Positions 8,834 to 17,150 of a stretch of 32,018 nucleotides of DNA are shown piece by piece; the stretch's first letter is position 1, and each line of letters begins with the position of its first letter. The stretch comes from Bacteroidaceae bacterium (GTDB taxonomy: Bacteria > Bacteroidota > Bacteroidia > Bacteroidales > Bacteroidaceae): assembly GCA_900769765.1 (NCBI GenBank), contig CAAGHW010000068.1, forward strand, positions 1 to 32,018, read 5' to 3'. Position numbers and translations under genes: made by a program. Under the pieces are notes generated by a model. That model did not search any database, had not been told where the DNA came from, and worked only from the letters and a program-made list of their open reading frames with translations.

Positions 8834-10165
8834 TTATAGTTTACATACGTGTTCTTTGAATTGTCTGCCGCGGTCTTCGTAGCTGCTGAACAGGTCGAAG
8901 CTTGCGCAACAAGGGCTCAACAATACCGTTTCTCCTGTTTTTGCCATAGCATAAGCCGCTTTTACACACTCTTGCATTGATGATGTGTCGGCTATGGGTA
9001 TTCCGTATCCGTCAAAGAATTGGTGTAGCTTGGAGTTGTCGGCTCCAAGGAATATGAGTCCGCTGCACTTCTCTTTGACAAGTTCCGCTATCTCGCTATA
9101 ATCGTTGCCTTTGTCCTTTCCGCCAAGTATAAGCACTGTTTTTGTCTTCATGCTCTGTAGCGCATACCAGCAACTGTTTACATTTGTTGCCTTTGAGTCG
9201 TTGATGTATTCTACACCGTTTACCTTTGCAACTTTCTCAAGACGATGCTCTACTCCTGCGAATGAACTTAAAGCCTCGCGTATGGTCTCTTTGCGTATGC
9301 CGGCAACATTTGCCGAGATACCTGCTGCCATAGAGTTGTACAGGTTGTGTTTTCCTGTCAACGACAGTTCCTCGAGCTCCATGTTGAATGGTGTAGGCTC
9401 GGTGAAGATCAGTTTTTCCTCTTCGGTGTATGCTGCAGCGTCATTATGTCTGTTCTCGGCAAACGGGTACAGCTTGCCGTGTTTGTATTTTGTCAACTCC
9501 TTCTTTATTATTGGGTCATCGTTCCAGAAAACGAATGCATCACCCGGCTCCTGGTTCTGAAGGATACGCAATTTGGCATCAACATAATTCTGCATGTCGT
9601 ATCCGTAGCGGTCGAGATGGTCGGGGGTGATATTCATCAACACGGCCACGTTTGCCCGGAATTCATACATATTGTCGAGCTGGAAACTGCTCAACTCAAC
9701 AATATAATAGTCCTTGTCACCTTCTGCAACCTGCAACGCAAGGCTCTTGCCTATGTTGCCTGCAAGCCCTACGTTGAGTCCTGCTTCGCGGAAGATGTGA
9801 TATATCAAAGATGTGGTTGTGGTTTTTCCGTTGCTTCCGGTAATGCATATCATCTTTGCCCTTGTATATCTTCCGGCAAATTCAATTTCAGATATTATGG
9901 GAATTCCGGCATCCTTTATTTTTACGATCATGGGTGCCTCGTTGGGTATTCCCGGGCTCTTGATTACCTCTGCGGCACTTAGTATTATATCTTCGGTGTG
10001 CTTCTTCTCTTCCCATCTGATATCATGGTCATCGAGCATCTTCTTGTATTTCTCGGCTATTGTTCCAAAGTCTGAAACAAATACCTCAAATCCAAGTTTT
10101 TTTGCAAGAACAGCTGCTCCGCAACCGCTTTCGCCTGCACCCAATATTACAATTTTCTTTTCCAT
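8834..10165 (-). CDS. murD: UDP-MurNAc-L-alanine--D-glutamate ligase MurD
   Basis: 443 residues of the Mur-ligase fold. Visible are the N-terminal Rossmann loop LGAGESGCG (8-16), the ATP loop GSNGKTTTTS (110-119), the NITPDHLDRYG motif of the central domain, EHRLEKV and the C-terminal YINDSKATN and LLSPCCASFDLFSSYEDRG motifs specific to MurD. It adds D-glutamate to UDP-MurNAc-L-Ala. The ATG follows the mraY stop with no gap (TAAATG), and ftsW starts 6 bases after it ends. Confidence 0.98.
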   Translation of the reverse strand: MEKKIVILGAGESGCGAAVLAKKLGFEVFVSDFGTIAEKYKKMLDDHDIRWEEKKHTEDIILSAAEVIKSPGIPNEAPMIVKIKDAGIPIISEIEFAGRYTRAKMICITGSNGKTTTTSLIYHIFREAGLNVGLAGNIGKSLALQVAEGDKDYYIVELSSFQLDNMYEFRANVAVLMNITPDHLDRYGYDMQNYVDAKLRILQNQEPGDAFVFWNDDPIIKKELTKYKHGKLYPFAENRHNDAAAYTEEEKLIFTEPTPFNMELEELSLTGKHNLYNSMAAGISANVAGIRKETIREALSSFAGVEHRLEKVAKVNGVEYINDSKATNVNSCWYALQSMKTKTVLILGGKDKGNDYSEIAELVKEKCSGLIFLGADNSKLHQFFDGYGIPIADTSSMQECVKAAYAMAKTGETVLLSPCCASFDLFSSYEDRGRQFKEHVCKL

Positions 10166-11425
10166 TTATCTGATCTTTAGTGTCAGTATTGTTATAACAG
10201 CCATTATAAGCGTAACAATCCAGAAACGTATGGTGATTTTTGCTTCATGCAAAGGTCTTTCCGGGCCTTTGAATATGTATGTACACTCCTTGTCGAGTTT
10301 CTCGTCTTCAACATTATAGTGGTGGTGAAGTGGTGTTCTGCGGAAAATCCTTTGTTTTACACCTTTCTTCTTGCCTTGCTTGAAGTATGCCACCTGCATT
10401 ATTACGGACAGATTCTCTGCAACAAATATTCCGCATAATAATATAAGGAGAATCTCTTTGTGTATCAGTATGGCTGTCACTCCAATGATACCGCCTATGG
10501 TAAGGCTACCCGTGTCGCCCATGAATACCTGTGCCGGGTAGGAGTTGTACCAAAGGAAACCTATCAGCGCACCAATGAAGGCGAAGGTAAAGACCACAAT
10601 CTCCTCTATTCCAGGCAAGAACATTATATTCAGGTACTCGGCCCATCCTACGTGGCTCGATACATAGGCCAGCAATGCGAGTGCGACGCCTATGATGGCG
10701 GCATTTCCGGCGAGCATGCCGTCCATACCGTCGTTCAGGTTGGCTCCATTGGAGACTGCTGTCACCACGAGTATCGTTACAACGATAAAGAGAATCCAAC
10801 CTGCCTCTTCCTTGTACTCTCCGCAGAAGGACATTATCTCACTATAGTCAAGATTGTGGTTCTTGATGAACGGAATTGTAGTCTTGTTCAGCTTTTCCGG
10901 TGTATTCTTATGATATACCTCTTCGATGTTGTTCGTTTTCTCGACAGTTATATTTTCACGCATTACGGCTTGTGGACTCAAGTAGAGTGTTATGCCTATT
11001 ACCAATCCAAGTCCTACCTGTGCAATGATTTTTATTTTGCCCGGAATGCCGTCTTTGTTCTTCTTGAAAGTCTTTATATAGTCATCGGCAAAACCGAGTA
11101 TGCCTAACCACACCGTTGTTATGAGCAACAGAAGCATATAGACATTGTTCAGCCTTCCCACAAGCAGGCAAGGTATCAGTATAGCGATGATAATGATGAG
11201 ACCGCCCATGGTAGGTACGCCGGCCTTCAGGTTGTTCTTGTCAAAGTCGCGCAAAGTCTCTGTTATCTGTTTTTTCTTGAAGTATCTGATAAGGATACCG
11301 CCCAACCATGCAGATAGCAGAAGAGACAATACTATTGCAAGCAATGACCTGAATGATGTATATGTCAGAAGCCTTGCTCCCGGAAGGTCACTCTTTATTA
11401 CCCAATTAAAAATATAATGTAACAT
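10166..11425 (-). CDS. mraY: phospho-MurNAc-pentapeptide transferase MraY
   Basis: 419 residues, multi-pass membrane enzyme making lipid I from UDP-MurNAc-pentapeptide and undecaprenyl phosphate. Active-site motifs are intact: FADDYIK with Asp114-Asp115, NDGMDG at 231-236, FMGDTGSL with Asp304, and the HHH triplet at 367-369. It is about 60 residues longer than E. coli MraY; the excess is mainly the polar stretch at about 151-205 between two membrane helices, predicted to face the periplasm. I recall such long forms from other Bacteroidetes, so this is a lineage trait rather than an error. Confidence 0.97.
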   Translation of the reverse strand: MLHYIFNWVIKSDLPGARLLTYTSFRSLLAIVLSLLLSAWLGGILIRYFKKKQITETLRDFDKNNLKAGVPTMGGLIIIIAILIPCLLVGRLNNVYMLLLLITTVWLGILGFADDYIKTFKKNKDGIPGKIKIIAQVGLGLVIGITLYLSPQAVMRENITVEKTNNIEEVYHKNTPEKLNKTTIPFIKNHNLDYSEIMSFCGEYKEEAGWILFIVVTILVVTAVSNGANLNDGMDGMLAGNAAIIGVALALLAYVSSHVGWAEYLNIMFLPGIEEIVVFTFAFIGALIGFLWYNSYPAQVFMGDTGSLTIGGIIGVTAILIHKEILLILLCGIFVAENLSVIMQVAYFKQGKKKGVKQRIFRRTPLHHHYNVEDEKLDKECTYIFKGPERPLHEAKITIRFWIVTLIMAVITILTLKIR

Positions 11426-11429
11426 GTCC

Positions 11430-12884
11430 TTAAATGTTGAAAATTTCTCTTATAACCTCTTTGTCGTCGAAGTGATGCTTTACACCTTTTATCTCCTGAT
11501 AATCTTCGTGTCCTTTACCTGCCACAACCACCACGTCTCCGCTGTTTGCAAGAGTGCAGGCTGTCCTTATTGCCTCTTTACGGTCGGCAATTGACAAGAC
11601 ATTGCGTTTCTGCTCGTCGCTGAGGCCTGCAAGCATATCATTGATGATGTCTTGCGGCTCCTCGTTGCGTGGGTTGTCCGATGTCAGGATAACCTTGTTG
11701 CTGTTCTTTACAGCCTCAACAGCCATTATTGGGCGTTTTCCTTTGTCACGATTACCACCGGCACCTACAACGGTTATAATATTGCCTCTGCCACGCAACA
11801 CATCCTTTACAGTACCAAGAACATTCTTTATGGCATCGGGGGTGTGTGCATAGTCGACAATGGCTGTTATGCCGTCGTTTGAGCGGATTGTCTCGAATCG
11901 GCCTGACACGGGTTTCAACGTGCTCATTACACAAAGCACCTCTTCAGGGTCTTTGCCCAGCTCTACGGCTGTTCCGAATATAGCAAGCAGGTTACTGATG
12001 TTGAAACGGCCGGTCAGCATTGTGTTGAATTCGCGATTGTTGAACTCGAGGATCATACCGTCGAGATGTGTCTCAATCAAGCGCGCCTTGTAGTCCGATA
12101 TGGTACGTGTGGAATAATTTTTTACATCGGCACGACAGTTCTGTACCATCACAGGTCCGTTCTTGTCATCAAGGTTCGTTATGGCAAACGCATTGCGTGG
12201 AAGGTTGTCGAAGAAACTCTTCTTTGCTTTAAGGTAGTTGTCCATATTCTCATGGAAATCCATGTGGTCGCGTGTCAGGTTGGTAAAGATACCGCCGGCG
12301 AACTCAAGACCGCCCACTCTCTCTTGTGCAAGAGCATGCGAACTTACCTCCATGAAAGCGTATTCGCAACCCTCTTCCACCATCATTGCCAACAGTCGGT
12401 TGAGCGATATGGCATCGGGAGTGGTATGGGTCGATGGATAGGCTTTGCCATTTATGTAATTGCATACGGTTGACAATAGACCGCATTTGTGTCCTAACTC
12501 TGTGAACAGGGTATAGAGCAGTGTGGCGATGGTTGTCTTGCCGTTTGTACCTGTTACGCCTACGAGTCTGAGCTTTTGCGAAGGATTGCCATAGAATGTG
12601 GTGGCAAGTTTTCCTGTTATGCTCTGCGCATTGGTTACATTTATGTATGCGACATTAGGATTCTGTCTTTCCGGCAGCTCTTCGCATACTATAGCTACAG
12701 CACCTTTCTCTTCGGCTGCGGTGATGTATGCATGGCCGTCGGTCTGTGTTCCTCTTACGGCAATGAACAGGTCGCCCTTTTCTATCAGGCGTGAGTCTAT
12801 GTTTACACCGAGTACATCAACTTCCTCTTTGGGCATTATCAGACGGGTGTACTGTATCTCTTTCAATAGTTCGCTGAGCTTCAT
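11430..12884 (-). CDS. murE: UDP-MurNAc-tripeptide synthetase MurE (meso-diaminopimelate type)
   Basis: 484 residues from the ATG at 12882-12884 (MKLSELLKEI). The frame is open 13 codons further, but that start gives an atypical Asn-rich N-terminus. The ATP loop TGTNGKTT is at 111-118, the probable carbamylated lysine is Lys221 in YLKAKKSFF, and DYAHTPDA and GAGGNRDKGKRP are intact. The DNPR motif at 403-406 is the signature of enzymes that add meso-diaminopimelate rather than lysine, so the peptidoglycan is predicted to be mDAP type. It lies 28 bases downstream of ftsI and 4 bases upstream of mraY. The usual next ligase, MurF, is not encoded nearby. Confidence 0.97.
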   Translation of the reverse strand: MKLSELLKEIQYTRLIMPKEEVDVLGVNIDSRLIEKGDLFIAVRGTQTDGHAYITAAEEKGAVAIVCEELPERQNPNVAYINVTNAQSITGKLATTFYGNPSQKLRLVGVTGTNGKTTIATLLYTLFTELGHKCGLLSTVCNYINGKAYPSTHTTPDAISLNRLLAMMVEEGCEYAFMEVSSHALAQERVGGLEFAGGIFTNLTRDHMDFHENMDNYLKAKKSFFDNLPRNAFAITNLDDKNGPVMVQNCRADVKNYSTRTISDYKARLIETHLDGMILEFNNREFNTMLTGRFNISNLLAIFGTAVELGKDPEEVLCVMSTLKPVSGRFETIRSNDGITAIVDYAHTPDAIKNVLGTVKDVLRGRGNIITVVGAGGNRDKGKRPIMAVEAVKNSNKVILTSDNPRNEEPQDIINDMLAGLSDEQKRNVLSIADRKEAIRTACTLANSGDVVVVAGKGHEDYQEIKGVKHHFDDKEVIREIFNI

Positions 12885-12912
12885 ATCTATATTGTCTATA
12901 TACTTATTTATA

Positions 12913-15156
12913 TTATGGTGCAAGTGTCAGTCTTACACTTCTTTTTCCTTTGATTCTTGTTCCTGCGGCAATGCTTTGTGATTTGACGGTTCCATATCCT
13001 CTTATCTCCACGTCAAGGTTGCATTGTTGCATCAGGTATACGGCATCTTTGGCTCCCATTCCACGTACATCGGGAACAAATTCGGTGTTTATGGTTTTGC
13101 TTTGGAAATTGTATATGCTGTCATTTTCGAGCTTTGTCTTTCCCCATACGGCGTTTTCTCTCTCTTCGTTTTTCCAAGAGTGTCTGTTCATGGGGTGTTC
13201 CAATTCCTTGAGCACCTTGCTTGCCTCCAGCATATTGCCGTCTTTTACACTCGGCAGACGGTCGTGTATTGTGTCGCATGCTGCATCAAGGGATACCGTG
13301 TGCTGTTGTGCCATTATTTTTTCGGCAATCTCCTTGAATGCTATTGCCGCACTACTACCACCTCCGAGTCTTATCTTTAAAGAGTCGGGTCGTGTGTCTT
13401 GCTTCTTGTCATACATCATCTGTACAAGCAGGGTGTATTTGGGCTTCTCGGCAGGGAAGAATCCGCAGAAACTCATCATCTTCTCGCTGTTGTCGTATTG
13501 TCCGTTCTTCGAGTTGGGTACGTTTGCCGTACCTGTCTTTCCTGCTACGGTCATCAAATTCGATTTTGCCCGTGCGCCGGTACCGTCTTTGCCGTTTACC
13601 ACCTCAACCAGAAGGCTTGTAATTGTGTCTGCGGTGGCCTTTGATATGAGTTGGCTGTTCTGGACTTTTGTGGGGTACTCCTCAATGGTCTCTCCATCTT
13701 TCACGATAGCCTTTACAAGTCGTGGATACATCTGTTTGCCGCCATTTGCAATGGTGTTGTAGAACGAAAGAATGTTTATGCCTGTCATTCCCACAGCGTA
13801 GCCGTATGACATGGAGTTCAAACTGAATCCGTTCCATCTTTTTGTGTCGGGCAGTGTCAGATATGGCGTCGCCTCACTTTCAATGAGCTTGTAGTTCTCT
13901 GTAAGTCCAAACCGCAAAAGGGCATCGGTGTATTCCCGCGGATTTTTACCATAGGCTTTCTTTATGTATTGCACCATGCTTATATTCGACGAGTATTTGA
14001 GTGCCTCGGCCATACTGTATTTGCCTGTTCCGTTGTCGCGATACATCTCGTCTGTAACCTTCTGCTTGCCAAAGTGACATACTTTCGATTTGTATGCTAT
14101 GACCGAGTCCTTTGTGGTGAGTTTGCCGTCTTCGATTGCCGCAGTGAGTGCTACGGTCTTGAATATCGAACCCGGCTCCATCAAGCGGCACAGTGCGTGG
14201 TTCGGTGTCGGGTTGTTGGGTATGTTCTCTATCGTTTCGGCATATGTTCCATTGCCTATGTTCGTGAGGTTTACAATAGCTTTTATATCACCGCTCTCGG
14301 TCTCCATCAGTATTGCCCATCCCGCAGGCAAATGGTGCTTTACAAGAACTTTCTTGACTGCGTTCTCGCAGATGTCGAGCATGTCGGAACTTATGGTTGT
14401 CTGTACGTCCATGCCGTTCTGGGCTGCAACGATGGTCTTTTGTATATATTTGCCGGCAATCTTCTCCCTGCGTCCGTTTCCCTGCTTTCCGCGCAGGAAC
14501 TTGTCGTACTTGTATTCAAGTCCGTTTATCTCCTCTATCTCTTTCTTGTTCTTGTCGGTAGTCTTGCGTACGACACCGAAGGTGCTCATTCCGATATCTC
14601 CGAAAATGTTCTTGCGCTGTATCTCCTCGTCGACGATTATACCGCTATATTTTCTGCCTTCTCTCATTATAGGCAACTCGAGAATGCGAAGATATTGTGT
14701 GTATGATATCTTGCGTTCATACAACCAATGGTATCGTTTCTTGTTCTTGTAACCGTATGAAAGGTCTCTCTTGAAGTTCTCTACGCTCTTCTCGGGGAAG
14801 ATGTCATTCAGGCCAACGCACAGATTGTGGAGCTCATTGGTCCATAACGAGTCTCTTTTGCGTCTTGTCTCCCTCTCGTCTTTGGGGTTCTTCAAATTGT
14901 CGTATTTGAAGTCGATGTGAATTCTGTATTGCGGCAAGGTGCTTACCATCAGTTCGCCTTCATCGTTGAGAATATTTCCCCTGAACGGGTCTATCGATAT
15001 GTCTTTCCATATTCTGTCCTCTATCTCCTTCCAGAATCCTCTCTCCCTGAACATTATGATGCAGGCATTGCCGATGATGATAACGGCAAAGAGACAGAAG
15101 GCTACCACCACCAACAGATTATAACGGAAAATTATATTCTCACGAAATTTGAACAT
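12913..15156 (-). CDS. ftsI: septal penicillin-binding protein (FtsI/PBP3-type transpeptidase) with PASTA domain
   Basis: 747 residues. The start chosen is the ATG at 15154-15156, which has AGGA seven bases upstream; an alternative TTG lies two codons further out. One membrane helix at about 12-34 is followed by a PBP dimerisation domain (RGNILNDEGELMV) and the transpeptidase domain with SIFK (Ser330), SSN (389-391) and KTG (540-542). The C-terminal 60 residues (VPDVRGMGAKDAVYLMQ ... VRLTLAP) form a single PASTA domain. It cross-links septal peptidoglycan with FtsW. Proteobacterial FtsI lacks PASTA; Bacteroidetes and Firmicutes division PBPs often carry it. It sits 8 bases downstream of ftsL. 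Confidence 0.95.
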   Translation of the reverse strand: MFKFRENIIFRYNLLVVVAFCLFAVIIIGNACIIMFRERGFWKEIEDRIWKDISIDPFRGNILNDEGELMVSTLPQYRIHIDFKYDNLKNPKDERETRRKRDSLWTNELHNLCVGLNDIFPEKSVENFKRDLSYGYKNKKRYHWLYERKISYTQYLRILELPIMREGRKYSGIIVDEEIQRKNIFGDIGMSTFGVVRKTTDKNKKEIEEINGLEYKYDKFLRGKQGNGRREKIAGKYIQKTIVAAQNGMDVQTTISSDMLDICENAVKKVLVKHHLPAGWAILMETESGDIKAIVNLTNIGNGTYAETIENIPNNPTPNHALCRLMEPGSIFKTVALTAAIEDGKLTTKDSVIAYKSKVCHFGKQKVTDEMYRDNGTGKYSMAEALKYSSNISMVQYIKKAYGKNPREYTDALLRFGLTENYKLIESEATPYLTLPDTKRWNGFSLNSMSYGYAVGMTGINILSFYNTIANGGKQMYPRLVKAIVKDGETIEEYPTKVQNSQLISKATADTITSLLVEVVNGKDGTGARAKSNLMTVAGKTGTANVPNSKNGQYDNSEKMMSFCGFFPAEKPKYTLLVQMMYDKKQDTRPDSLKIRLGGGSSAAIAFKEIAEKIMAQQHTVSLDAACDTIHDRLPSVKDGNMLEASKVLKELEHPMNRHSWKNEERENAVWGKTKLENDSIYNFQSKTINTEFVPDVRGMGAKDAVYLMQQCNLDVEIRGYGTVKSQSIAAGTRIKGKRSVRLTLAP

Positions 15157-15164
15157 GGTCAATC

Positions 15165-15509
15165 CTATTTTCTTACTTTGTACACAGGTTTTGTGGCTAC
15201 TCGGAGTTCACTGTTTGTCTCTTTCAGGAACTTCTCGATTTCTGTCTGACGGCTTTTGTATGAGAACTCGCTCTTGAGCGTGAGCAGATTGTTCTTCAGC
15301 TCATCCCTTTTCTGTGTCAGACGGTATATCTTGAGCAGCTTGTGCTCATATTCATAGCGGTTACTTACATAAATGAACGAATATAGGACTATCAGCGCAA
15401 AGAGCCATGCGTTGTCGGTGATAATCCTGTTGGTGAATAGCTGACCGCCTATTATGCGATTCATTATTCCACCCTTTTTCTTTTTGTTTGTATTTTTGCT
15501 TTCGCTCAT
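15165..15509 (-). CDS. ftsL: FtsL-like cell division protein
   Basis: 114 residues with a lysine-rich cytoplasmic N-terminus (KNTNKKKKGG), one membrane helix at about 33-49, and a heptad-like coiled-coil stretch at about 52-100. This is the bitopic architecture of FtsL, which forms a complex with FtsQ and a FtsB-like partner and activates FtsWI. Primary sequence in this family is barely conserved; the call depends on architecture and position between rsmH and ftsI. It lies 2 bases downstream of rsmH. Confidence 0.85.
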   Translation of the reverse strand: MSESKNTNKKKKGGIMNRIIGGQLFTNRIITDNAWLFALIVLYSFIYVSNRYEYEHKLLKIYRLTQKRDELKNNLLTLKSEFSYKSRQTEIEKFLKETNSELRVATKPVYKVRK

Positions 15510-15511
15510 TC

Positions 15512-16417
15512 TTATATCTTTATTGCAATACGCAGTTTTGCGCTTCTTGAACGTGGGTTTGCTTCCAGCTCCTCGTCTGTGGGGACAATTACTTTCTTCA
15601 TCTCAAAAGGAGAGGTCGACCTTCCAAAGAAGTCCTTCTCCAATACACCTTCGAAGTTGCCGCTTTTCATAAAATTCTTCACTATGCGGTCCTCTATGGA
15701 GTGGTATGTTATTACGACAAGGCGTCCACCCGGTTTAAGCAGGTCTTTGGCACTTGTCAACATCTCTTTCAGTGCTTCAACCTCCTGGTTTATCTCTATG
15801 CGCAGAGCCTGGAATATTTTTGCCATCTCCTTCTTCTCGCGCTGTGGCGGGCAGAATGGTCTTGCAATCTCTATAAGTTCGTTCACTCGTTGTATGGGCT
15901 TTACCGTTCTCTCTTTTACGATTTTCGCCGCGAGTTTGCGCGCGCAGTTCAGCTCTCCGTAAAATTTGAATATCCGTGTAAGTTCCTCTTCGGTTGCCTT
16001 GTTCAGTAGGTCTGCTGCTGTTTCTCCGCCTCGTTTGTTCATTCTCATGTCGAGCGCAGCATCGAAACGGAACGAGAAGCCTCGTGTCTCGTCGTCGAAA
16101 TGGTGTCCCGACACACCCAAATCGGCAAGTATGGCATCAACTTCTGTCGCATTGTGATAATGCATAAAATTGTAGATGAAACGGAAATTGCTGCGTACAA
16201 AGGTAAAACGCTTGTCGGCAGGCGCATTTTTCTCGGCATCCTCGTCCTGGTCGAAACTGTACAGGTGTCCTTTTGTTCCAAGGCGCGAAAGAATCTCTCT
16301 TGAGTGTCCGCCACCGCCGAATGTGACATCTATACAGACATCCTTTGGCGATATCTGCATACCGTCGACGCTCTCCTTCAGCAACACCGGAGTGTGATAT
16401 ACGTTATTCTCGTTCAT
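15512..16417 (-). CDS. rsmH: 16S rRNA (cytosine-1402-N4) methyltransferase RsmH
   Basis: 301 residues. The N-terminal YHTPVLLKESVDGM and the S-adenosylmethionine loop DVTFGGGGHS (30-39) are diagnostic, as are DLGVSGHHFDDETRGFSFR, ALRIEINQE and the C-terminal ITYHSIEDRIVKNF ... NPRSRSAKLRIA. It methylates N4 of C1402 in the 16S rRNA P site. It is commonly second in dcw clusters; here its start lies 14 bases inside the end of mraZ. Confidence 0.98.
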   Translation of the reverse strand: MNENNVYHTPVLLKESVDGMQISPKDVCIDVTFGGGGHSREILSRLGTKGHLYSFDQDEDAEKNAPADKRFTFVRSNFRFIYNFMHYHNATEVDAILADLGVSGHHFDDETRGFSFRFDAALDMRMNKRGGETAADLLNKATEEELTRIFKFYGELNCARKLAAKIVKERTVKPIQRVNELIEIARPFCPPQREKKEMAKIFQALRIEINQEVEALKEMLTSAKDLLKPGGRLVVITYHSIEDRIVKNFMKSGNFEGVLEKDFFGRSTSPFEMKKVIVPTDEELEANPRSRSAKLRIAIKI

Positions 16418-16874
16418 GCTCTGCTTCCCTTTCTTTTGTCATTATCTTTTCTAATTCGCGTCCGAACTCCTCGGCAGGCATAAAAGGCTTTTCGACCTTC
16501 TCTTTTGCCCAAATCTCAATGGTGTCGTCCATGCCGATGAAACGTACCTCCTGTCTGATATCCGCCATATTCAGATATCTCTTCGGCAACAGTATACGTC
16601 CGTTGGTGTCGATACTCAACTCCTCGACGTCGGCAACGAATTGTCGGAAAATCATCTGGTGTTTTGCATTCCATCTGTCAAGGCGTGAACGAAGCGCGTC
16701 GAGTTGCTCGTTCCAGTTTGATATCGGGTATAAAACAAGGCAGTCCTGATATACATCCTTGCGCAGCATCACCTTGTCGCATCCTTCGTTCTGAAGAATA
16801 CGTCGGAAACAGGCTGGGAGAAAAACTCTTCCCTTGTTGTCTGTTTTTGCCTCTATGTTACCTATAAAACGCAT
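16404..16874 (-). CDS. mraZ: transcriptional regulator MraZ
   Basis: 156 residues with two SpoVT/AbrB-like half-repeats: DNKGRVFLPACFR at 12-24 and IDTNGRILLPKRYL at 88-101, each with the conserved GR-hydrophobic-LP core. MraZ forms a ring-shaped oligomer that binds direct repeats upstream of its own operon and represses it. It is the first gene of the 14-gene dcw operon. The start is supported by AGAGGA about 7 bases before the ATG. A matching repeated site is present upstream (16910-16936). Confidence 0.97.
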   Translation of the reverse strand: MRFIGNIEAKTDNKGRVFLPACFRRILQNEGCDKVMLRKDVYQDCLVLYPISNWNEQLDALRSRLDRWNAKHQMIFRQFVADVEELSIDTNGRILLPKRYLNMADIRQEVRFIGMDDTIEIWAKEKVEKPFMPAEEFGRELEKIMTKEREAEHERE

Positions 16875-16904
16875 GGATTTTCCTCTAATTTATATAATTC
16901 GTTT

Positions 16905-16912
16905 CAAAATTA
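16905..16912 (-). promoter_or_regulatory. -7 box of the mraZ/dcw operon promoter
   Basis: On the minus strand TAATTTTG (complement of 16905-16912) matches TAnnTTTG, 30 bases ahead of the mraZ ATG. No TTTG is found at the usual 19-21 base distance; instead that spacer is occupied by the TGGGG repeats, as expected where a repressor sits on the promoter. Confidence 0.55.
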
Positions 16913-16936
16913 CACAATTCCCCACAATTCCCCACA
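16910..16936 (-). promoter_or_regulatory. candidate MraZ operator (10-bp direct repeats)
   Basis: Minus strand reads TGTGGGGAATTG, TGGGGAATTG, TGTAA: two perfect TGGGG boxes (complements of 16930-16934 and 16920-16924) separated by AATTG, then the same spacer and a degenerate third box. E. coli MraZ is known to bind TGGGN repeats with 5-base spacers upstream of mraZ, the same geometry. It overlaps the -7 box. Confidence 0.7.
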
Positions 16937-17150
16937 TTTTTTACAGACAATTTAAAATAAAGTTTTCAACAATCTGTTTATATCTTTTTTGTTCCTTTAT
17001 TTTGCTAATAATAAATGCATTGTGGATTTGTGTAATTGGTGGAGGAATGGGTGTTGCAGGGTGGTCCGATGTGTTGCAAAATTTCGCCGAATGGTGGTTA
17101 TGTGAGAAAAAAGTATTAAGTTTATCGAAATTTTTAAAAAAATCGTTTCT

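Noticed and set aside
16834..17046. Start of a longer plus-strand frame running through the mraZ promoter
   Set aside because: It covers the mraZ start, operator and AT-rich promoter region; only the last 35 codons from 17047 have any start context.
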